Origin: an uncultured Chlorobiaceae bacterium
GTDB lineage: Bacteria > Bacteroidota > Chlorobiia > Chlorobiales > Chlorobiaceae
Assembly (NCBI GenBank): GCA_903824045.1
Contig: CAIJVD010000005.1
Span: forward strand, 1-50,189
DNA length: 50,189 bases
Direction of reading: 5' to 3'
Shown: one piece after another, positions 45,536 through 50,189 of the stretch
Position numbering within the stretch: the stretch's first letter is position 1
Layout: each line of letters opens with the position of its first letter
Notes under the pieces: model-generated
Databases searched by the model: none
What the model saw: only the letters and a program-made list of their open reading frames with translations
What the model was told of the DNA's origin: nothing
Program-made: the position numbers and the translations under genes

Positions 45536-45783
45536 TAGGTGTTTGCAAGTATAGGGATTGCCTGCGGGAGCGTTGACTACTGTCGGAATGGTGTCAGAAC
45601 CCGCCGGTCTTGGCGGAATATATACTCTTTTGCTTGTCCGTTATAAAAAAAGTACTTTATGAGTGCAACGGTGTGAGGTGTAGCGGTGGGGGTCTTTGAA
45701 CTGAAAACCGCAGCTATTGTTTTTTTTTCAGAGGGGAAAAAGCATAGATTGGCATAAATTTTTGATAAAGTCAGAGCGAAGGA
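45536..45783. other. Divergent intergenic region rlmN / DHH gene
   Basis: About 250 bases between divergent genes. It contains a short hairpin CCGCC/GGCGG near 45601-45616, A7 and T9 runs (45645-45652 and about 45720-45729), and no reading frame of note. It should hold promoters for both directions. Confidence 0.4.
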
Positions 45784-46866
45784 ATGATATTACCAGAGCG
45801 TGGACGGACCCTTAAAGCCGAAGAGTGGTCTCCCGTAATTGATGAGCTTCTTGATGGTCAGCAGATAGTCATTACAACCCACGAAAATTCCGATGGTGAC
45901 GGTCTCGGTAGCGAGGTGGCTCTGGCGCTTGTGCTCAGGGCGCTCGGCAAGGAGGTCTCGATCGTCAATCCCACCGAGGTACCTCCGAACTACCAGTTTC
46001 TCAAGGAGCTCTATCCGATAACCATGTTTGACGGTCGGGATGAGACGGCAATCCAGGAGCTTGCGTTGTGTGATGTCGTGGTTCTTCTCGATGCCAACCT
46101 GCGCGACAGGATGGGCTCACTCTGGCCTCATGTGCTTTTTTCCAAGGAGCTTGGCAGCCTCAAGATCGTCTGTGTTGACCATCATCTCGAGCCTGATGAT
46201 TTTACCGATGTGATGGTTTGTGAGAACTATGCATCATCGACCGGCGAGCTCGTTTATGATCTTCTCACCGCCCTTCAGGCGCGCGTCGGGCGGGAGCTTT
46301 TTACTCCCCAGATAGCCGAGGCGCTCTATGTTGCGGTCATGACTGATACCGGCTCTTTCCGGTTTCCCAAAACCTCTCCTTATGTCTATCAGCTTGCCGG
46401 CGATCTTGTCGGCAAGGGTGCCGATGCTTCGGAGATCTATGACAGGATTTTCAACTCCCTGAGCCCCCCGGCCCTGAAACTGCTCGGCGCCGCTCTCAGT
46501 GCCATCACCATTCTCGATGAAGGTGAGATTTCCTGGCTCTTCATATCGCTCGACATGCTCAAGTCGACCGGAAGCAAGCTCTTTGATACTGATCTCATCA
46601 TCCGTTATCTTCTGAGTGTTCCGACCGTCCAGATTGCCGTTCTCATGGTAGAGATGCAGGACGGAAGGACCAAGGCGAGTTTCCGTTCACGCGGCTCCAT
46701 CTATGTCAACCAGCTCGCCAAAAAGTATGGCGGCGGTGGCCATATGAACGCTGCTGGATGCCTCTTTCAGTTCTCCTCCGACAAGGCCCAGAAGTTGCTT
46801 CTTGAGGATGTGAGGCTGTTTCTCGAAGAGTCCAAAGCCAATCGCAACAAGCTTAATCACGAATAA
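45784..46866 (+). CDS. DHH-family phosphoesterase, NrnA-like
   Basis: A 360-residue DHH/DHHA1 protein of the NrnA type, which removes nucleotides from very short RNAs (nanoRNA), and in some species cleaves pAp or cyclic-dinucleotide products. Motif I is ITTHENSDGDGLGSEVAL, then VVLLDAN, the name-giving VCVDHHLEPDDF and MTDTGSFRFP; the C-terminal DHHA1 domain ends with KYGGGGHMNAAGC. All metal-binding residues are present. AAGGA lies directly before the ATG, closer than usual. It is followed by pepA nine bases on. Confidence 0.9.
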   Translation: MILPERGRTLKAEEWSPVIDELLDGQQIVITTHENSDGDGLGSEVALALVLRALGKEVSIVNPTEVPPNYQFLKELYPITMFDGRDETAIQELALCDVVVLLDANLRDRMGSLWPHVLFSKELGSLKIVCVDHHLEPDDFTDVMVCENYASSTGELVYDLLTALQARVGRELFTPQIAEALYVAVMTDTGSFRFPKTSPYVYQLAGDLVGKGADASEIYDRIFNSLSPPALKLLGAALSAITILDEGEISWLFISLDMLKSTGSKLFDTDLIIRYLLSVPTVQIAVLMVEMQDGRTKASFRSRGSIYVNQLAKKYGGGGHMNAAGCLFQFSSDKAQKLLLEDVRLFLEESKANRNKLNHE

Positions 46867-46875
46867 TCCCCTTCA

Positions 46876-48384
46876 ATGAAAATAGCTGTAACAACACTCG
46901 ATCTTTTGAAAGTCGGCGCAGATCTGCTCGCGCTGCCGCTCAGCACTGCGGACCTCAAGAAGAGGGCTCCGGCACTCTTTGATTCTCTCGGCCTCGACCG
47001 CCAGGCGCTCAAGGATTTCAAGGGGGATGCCGGTGAGTTTCTTCTGCTTTATGGAGGCACAGTGAAGTGTGCTGCTGAAAGGATTGCTCTGCTCGGGACA
47101 GGAGAGGGTAGCTCTCTTGATGAGTGGAGAAAGGCTTCGGCTTCACTTGGCGCCCGTGCTGTCGATATGAAGGTCCGGAATATCGCCATTGACTGCTCAA
47201 CCATTGAGGCCGATGCCGTATCGGCCAAAGAGAGCGTAGCAGGGCTTGCCGCCGCAATTGCGGAGGGGTGCATGGCTGGTTCATACCGGTTCGACAGGCT
47301 GAAAAGCGGCAAGCTCGACAAAAAGAAATCCCCTAAAAAGTCACAGGAGCTTGCATCGCTTCTTCTGAGGGTTGAGTCCGCGGCATGCGATGCGGCCAAA
47401 CATGGTGTTCTGGAAGGAGAGATTGTCGCCTCATGCCAGAAGGCAGCACGAGATATGGTGAACCTGCCCGGCAACTATCTCCAGGCGGAGGATATTGCGA
47501 AGGCCGCCCAGGAGTCAGGGAAAAAATATGGTTACAATGTGACGGTCCTCCACAAGAAGGATATTGAGTCTCTCCGGATGGGCGGTCTTCTTGCGGTCAA
47601 CCAGGGCAGCTTTCACCCGCCGACATTCAGCGTGCTTGAGTATAAGCCGAAAGGGAAGCCGAAGGCCGTGATTGCCCTTGTCGGCAAGGGTGTCACTTTC
47701 GATTCCGGCGGCATATCGATCAAGCCATCCGAGAACATGGGGGAGATGAAGTCCGATATGGCAGGAGCAGCAAGCGTCATCGGCGCAGTTGAGGCTGCGG
47801 CCCGGCTCGCTCTTCCGTTGCACATTGTCGGGCTGATTCCAGCGACGGACAATATGCCGGACGCTACCGCCCAGAGACCTGGCGATGTCATTACAACCTA
47901 TTCAGGCATCACGGTCGAGGTGGGCAATACCGATGCCGAGGGGCGCCTCATTCTTGCCGATGCGCTGAGCTATGCCCAGAAGTACAAGCCGGATGTCATC
48001 ATCGACCTTGCGACCCTGACTGGTGCCTGTATTGTCGCGCTCGGCTACTCCGTGGCCGGTCTCTTCAGCAATGACGACAAGCTTGCCGACGAGATCTTCC
48101 AGGCCGGGGAGCACTCCGGCGAAAAGGTTTGGAGACTGCCGCTCTGGGAGCTCTATAACGAGCAGATAAAATCCGATGTTGCCGATGTCCACAATACCGG
48201 TGGACGCGGCGCCGGAACCATCACTGCGGCCAAGTTTCTCGAAAAGTTCATCGATGGCCATAAAAAGTGGGCGCATATCGATATCGCCGGCCCTTCGTTT
48301 GCGCCGAAGAGCGCCGGCAAGGTCAGCGGCGGAACAGGATTTGGCGTCAGCCTGCTTGTTGAATTGCTGAAGAGATGGTCATAA
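46876..48384 (+). CDS. pepA: Leucyl aminopeptidase (M17)
   Basis: A 502-residue cytosolic metallo-aminopeptidase of family M17. The N-terminal about 165 residues are the variable macro-like domain. The catalytic domain has two-metal-site residues in GKGVTFDSGGISIKPS, MKSDMAGAASV and the family signature NTDAEGRLILADAL, plus DLATLTGACIVALG. The length is normal. It works in peptide breakdown and would complement HslUV. It begins nine bases after the DHH gene and probably shares its transcript. Confidence 0.95.
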   Translation: MKIAVTTLDLLKVGADLLALPLSTADLKKRAPALFDSLGLDRQALKDFKGDAGEFLLLYGGTVKCAAERIALLGTGEGSSLDEWRKASASLGARAVDMKVRNIAIDCSTIEADAVSAKESVAGLAAAIAEGCMAGSYRFDRLKSGKLDKKKSPKKSQELASLLLRVESAACDAAKHGVLEGEIVASCQKAARDMVNLPGNYLQAEDIAKAAQESGKKYGYNVTVLHKKDIESLRMGGLLAVNQGSFHPPTFSVLEYKPKGKPKAVIALVGKGVTFDSGGISIKPSENMGEMKSDMAGAASVIGAVEAAARLALPLHIVGLIPATDNMPDATAQRPGDVITTYSGITVEVGNTDAEGRLILADALSYAQKYKPDVIIDLATLTGACIVALGYSVAGLFSNDDKLADEIFQAGEHSGEKVWRLPLWELYNEQIKSDVADVHNTGGRGAGTITAAKFLEKFIDGHKKWAHIDIAGPSFAPKSAGKVSGGTGFGVSLLVELLKRWS

Positions 48385-48444
48385 GTGAATCTCTTATCGG
48401 TCTGGTGATCTTTTGTGCATCATTCAAAATACAATGAACCGACC

Positions 48445-49149
48445 ATGATCGCTGTTCGGCAAAACCCAGTCGTGATCATTCCGGGAGTTCTTTTCTGGGA
48501 CTCCCTCTATACGGTCATGCAGGACGCTCTTGCAGAATATCTTCCCAGGGAGAAAATCGCCATCGCTCCGGTATCGCTTGTCGACTGGGTGGGATTTCCC
48601 CCCTCACCGGAGAGATCAACAAATCGGGTCATGAAGGCTGTCGATCGGGCAGTGAGGGCGATGGCCCGTAAGTTTCCCGGTGAAAGGGTGACGCTCATAG
48701 GGCATAGCGGGGGAGGGAGTGTTGCCATGATCTACCTTCTTGGCCAATCTTTCCAGGGTGACCGCTATCAGCCAGGAGACCTGGTCGGCAGGCTTGTTGC
48801 TCTTGGTACGCCGTTCAATACCCATGAGCATTATGCGAAGATCAAGACCGATTTTATTTTCCGGCATCTCTCAGCGGATTTTTTTCAGAGGTACAGTGTT
48901 GTTTCTGTCGTCAGTGATAAGTATCATGGCAAGTTAAAGGGAAGCATCGTCGAGAAAATGTGCTTTCAGTTCTACAAAAACGTTCTTGAGGATGGCAATG
49001 TTGCCGGTGACGGAATTGTTCCGGCAAAAAGCTGTTTTCTTGAAGGCGCTGAAAATGTTACTATTCCAGATGCAGAACATCTTCCAACGCCGCACACCAG
49101 GTGGTATGGCACAAAAGAAGGGGTTGAACAATGGATTCAGTGGCTCTGA
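48445..49149 (+). CDS. Lipase/esterase-like alpha/beta hydrolase
   Basis: A 234-residue alpha/beta hydrolase. The nucleophile elbow is [16 protein letters not shown]; the acid is probably Asp in [12 protein letters not shown] and the His in [13 protein letters not shown]. The start [15 protein letters not shown] and the later [14 protein letters not shown] resemble lipases and PGAP1-like esterases found in cyanobacteria and plants. No signal peptide. The ATG at 48445 is preferred; a GTG at 48415 would add ten residues. It overlaps the next gene by 19 bases. The substrate is unknown. Confidence 0.82.
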   Translation: MIAVRQNPVVIIPGVLFWDSLYTVMQDALAEYLPREKIAIAPVSLVDWVGFPPSPERSTNRVMKAVDRAVRAMARKFPGERVTLIGHSGGGSVAMIYLLGQSFQGDRYQPGDLVGRLVALGTPFNTHEHYAKIKTDFIFRHLSADFFQRYSVVSVVSDKYHGKLKGSIVEKMCFQFYKNVLEDGNVAGDGIVPAKSCFLEGAENVTIPDAEHLPTPHTRWYGTKEGVEQWIQWL

Positions 49150-49976
49150 ATAATAGCCGTCAGGGGGTTGCAAGGGCAGTATTCTTCGCATTTCTGATTT
49201 TGCTTTCGGCTTGCAGCCAGGAGCAGCAGAAGTCCGACCAGCAGCAGCATGTGGAGTCAATGATGGCTATTCTTGCCCAGGTTCAGAAGAATCTTGGCAG
49301 AATCCAGCAGAAAGAGGCTGTTGTTGAGCGCCTCTCTACCGGCATTGAGAGCCGGGACAAGGAGAGTGTTGAGCAGATCGGCAAGGATATTACCGCAGGA
49401 ATCCGCTTTATCGATTCAACGCTTGCGGCAAGCAAGAGCATGATTCGCAAGCTTGAGGAGGAGAACCGGGCCTCATCATACAAGGTCGAATCTCTCGACA
49501 AGCTGGTCATGGAGATGAAAATTGCCATCAATACGAAGGATGGCGAGGTCAATGCGCTTAAAGGGCAGGTTCAGAAGCTCAACGGGCGGGTCTCCTCACT
49601 CATGGCGACAGTAGACGTGCTGGACGAGTATATCCAGGACCAGGAGGCCCAGCTCTATACCGTCTATTACATTGCCGGAACCTATGATGACCTTGTCGCC
49701 AAGGGGATTCTTGTACGCGGCAATCCGCTAGGAAAACTTTTCGGCAACGACTACCGGCTCGCCCCAGACTTCAATGTCAAGCTGCTGAAAAAGGCTGATA
49801 TGACCGAAACAAGGGATCTCTTTTTCGACAGGCCCCTGAAGAACCTCAAAATCGTGACTCCGCATACGGCTGGATCTTACGAGCTTGTCGGCGGCAAGAC
49901 CTCATCGCTGCTGCTCATCCGCGATGAAGCCCTTTTCTGGCAGAAATCCCGCTGCCTTGTCATCGTTATGGAGTAA
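49131..49976 (+). CDS. Coiled-coil lipoprotein
   Basis: A 281-residue exported protein. The signal ([14 protein letters not shown]) ends in a lipobox Cys at about residue 28. Residues about 30-165 are a long Gln/Glu/Lys-rich coiled coil ([51 protein letters not shown]). The remaining part is a small beta-rich domain ([52 protein letters not shown]). The same plan occurs in Bacteroidetes and Chlorobi lipoproteins of unknown function. It overlaps the lipase-like gene by 19 bases. Confidence 0.78.
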   Translation: MDSVALNNSRQGVARAVFFAFLILLSACSQEQQKSDQQQHVESMMAILAQVQKNLGRIQQKEAVVERLSTGIESRDKESVEQIGKDITAGIRFIDSTLAASKSMIRKLEEENRASSYKVESLDKLVMEMKIAINTKDGEVNALKGQVQKLNGRVSSLMATVDVLDEYIQDQEAQLYTVYYIAGTYDDLVAKGILVRGNPLGKLFGNDYRLAPDFNVKLLKKADMTETRDLFFDRPLKNLKIVTPHTAGSYELVGGKTSSLLLIRDEALFWQKSRCLVIVME

Positions 49977-49995
49977 TTCGGATAATAACTACCGG

Positions 49996-50016
49996 CCCTG
50001 ACCTTCCCGATCAGGG
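49996..50016. other. Stem-loop before ugd
   Basis: CCCTGA at 49996-50001 pairs with TCAGGG at 50011-50016 across nine bases, then TGATAAATAAAA. With no real T run it is at best a weak terminator for the lipoprotein gene or a leader structure of ugd. Confidence 0.35.
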
Positions 50017-50039
50017 TGATAAATAAAACGCCCTCTCCC

Positions 50040-50189
50040 ATGAAGATTACCATATTCGGCTCCGGTTATGTCGGACTTGTCACCGGAGCCTGCTTTGCTG
50101 AAGTAGGCAACGATGTTCTGTGCGTCGATATCGACCAGCAGAAGATCGATCGGCTCAAACAGGGCGATATTCCAATCTTTGAGCCGGGC
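50040..50189 (+). CDS. ugd: UDP-glucose 6-dehydrogenase, 5' part
   Basis: The first 50 codons of a gene cut by the right edge. [20 protein letters not shown] with the Rossmann Gx[18 protein letters not shown] and IFEPG are the standard opening of Ugd, which oxidises UDP-glucose to UDP-glucuronate for surface polysaccharide. The related GDP-mannose dehydrogenase begins similarly, so the choice of substrate rests on the close match to Ugd. Confidence 0.88.
   Translation, partial: MKITIFGSGYVGLVTGACFAEVGNDVLCVDIDQQKIDRLKQGDIPIFEPG

Overview
The window looks like a chromosomal segment of a green sulfur bacterium (Chlorobiaceae: Chlorobium, Chlorobaculum or a close relative). This rests on a moderately GC-rich, tightly packed gene layout, a BchC-like bacteriochlorophyll-pathway dehydrogenase, a DUF3683-FAD-FeS fusion oxidoreductase, a DUF4292 lipoprotein, and sulfur-oxidiser style DoxX/DoxD membrane proteins. 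The assignment is inferred from gene content; there is no rRNA gene here to fix it. About 49 protein genes are supported. I saw no tRNA or rRNA gene, CRISPR array or intact insertion sequence.

Layout. 0-1.6 kb: phoU followed by a second, divergent PhoU-fold gene. 1.7-6 kb: an RND efflux adaptor and pump without an adjacent outer-membrane channel. 6-7.7 kb: a coupled pair encoding a DoxX-like protein and a polytopic protein with a heme-copper-oxidase-like His motif. 7.7-13.2 kb: a glycosyltransferase, a short-chain dehydrogenase and a 1218-residue flavin/iron-sulfur dehydrogenase. 13.5-16.5 kb: an orphan receiver protein, a 57-residue protein, a HAD phosphatase coupled to a thioredoxin-TPR chaperone, and a deoxyribonucleotidase. 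16.5-17.8 kb: a gene-poor, AT-richer stretch with possible gene relics, ending at an H-NS family gene. 18.2-24.3 kb: an RlmI-like methyltransferase, a DUF4292 lipoprotein, Fe/Mn superoxide dismutase, a small lipoprotein coupled to coaE, and a tatC-esterase pair. 24.5-27.6 kb: a long-chain polyprenyl diphosphate synthase, a PASTA protein, two related Gly/Ala-rich small membrane proteins, a small membrane protein and a histone-H1-like DUF2934 protein.

27.8-31.7 kb (minus strand): a YvlD-type membrane protein, a BchC-like dehydrogenase and two subunits of a BMP-type nucleoside ABC transporter, apparently one operon. 31.9-34.1 kb: folD and radA. 34.4-39.1 kb (plus): a DUF3109 protein overlapping rpoN, then hslV, hslU and aroQ. 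39.1-45.5 kb (minus): rlmN, an unknown gene, adk, priA, a DoxD-like protein and a TPR protein. 45.8 kb to the end (plus): an NrnA-like DHH phosphoesterase, pepA, a lipase-like hydrolase, a coiled-coil lipoprotein and the start of ugd.

Most of the window is housekeeping: proteostasis (HslUV, PepA, CnoX-like), RNA modification (RlmN, RlmI-like), replication restart and repair (PriA, RadA), cofactor and nucleotide supply (FolD, CoaE, Adk, AroQ) and envelope functions. The least explained parts are the oxidase-like membrane pair at 6.0-7.7 kb, the gene-poor stretch at 16.5-17.8 kb, the paired Gly/Ala-rich proteins at 26.4-27.0 kb, the coupling of a BchC-like enzyme to an incomplete nucleoside transporter, and the unknown gene between rlmN and adk.
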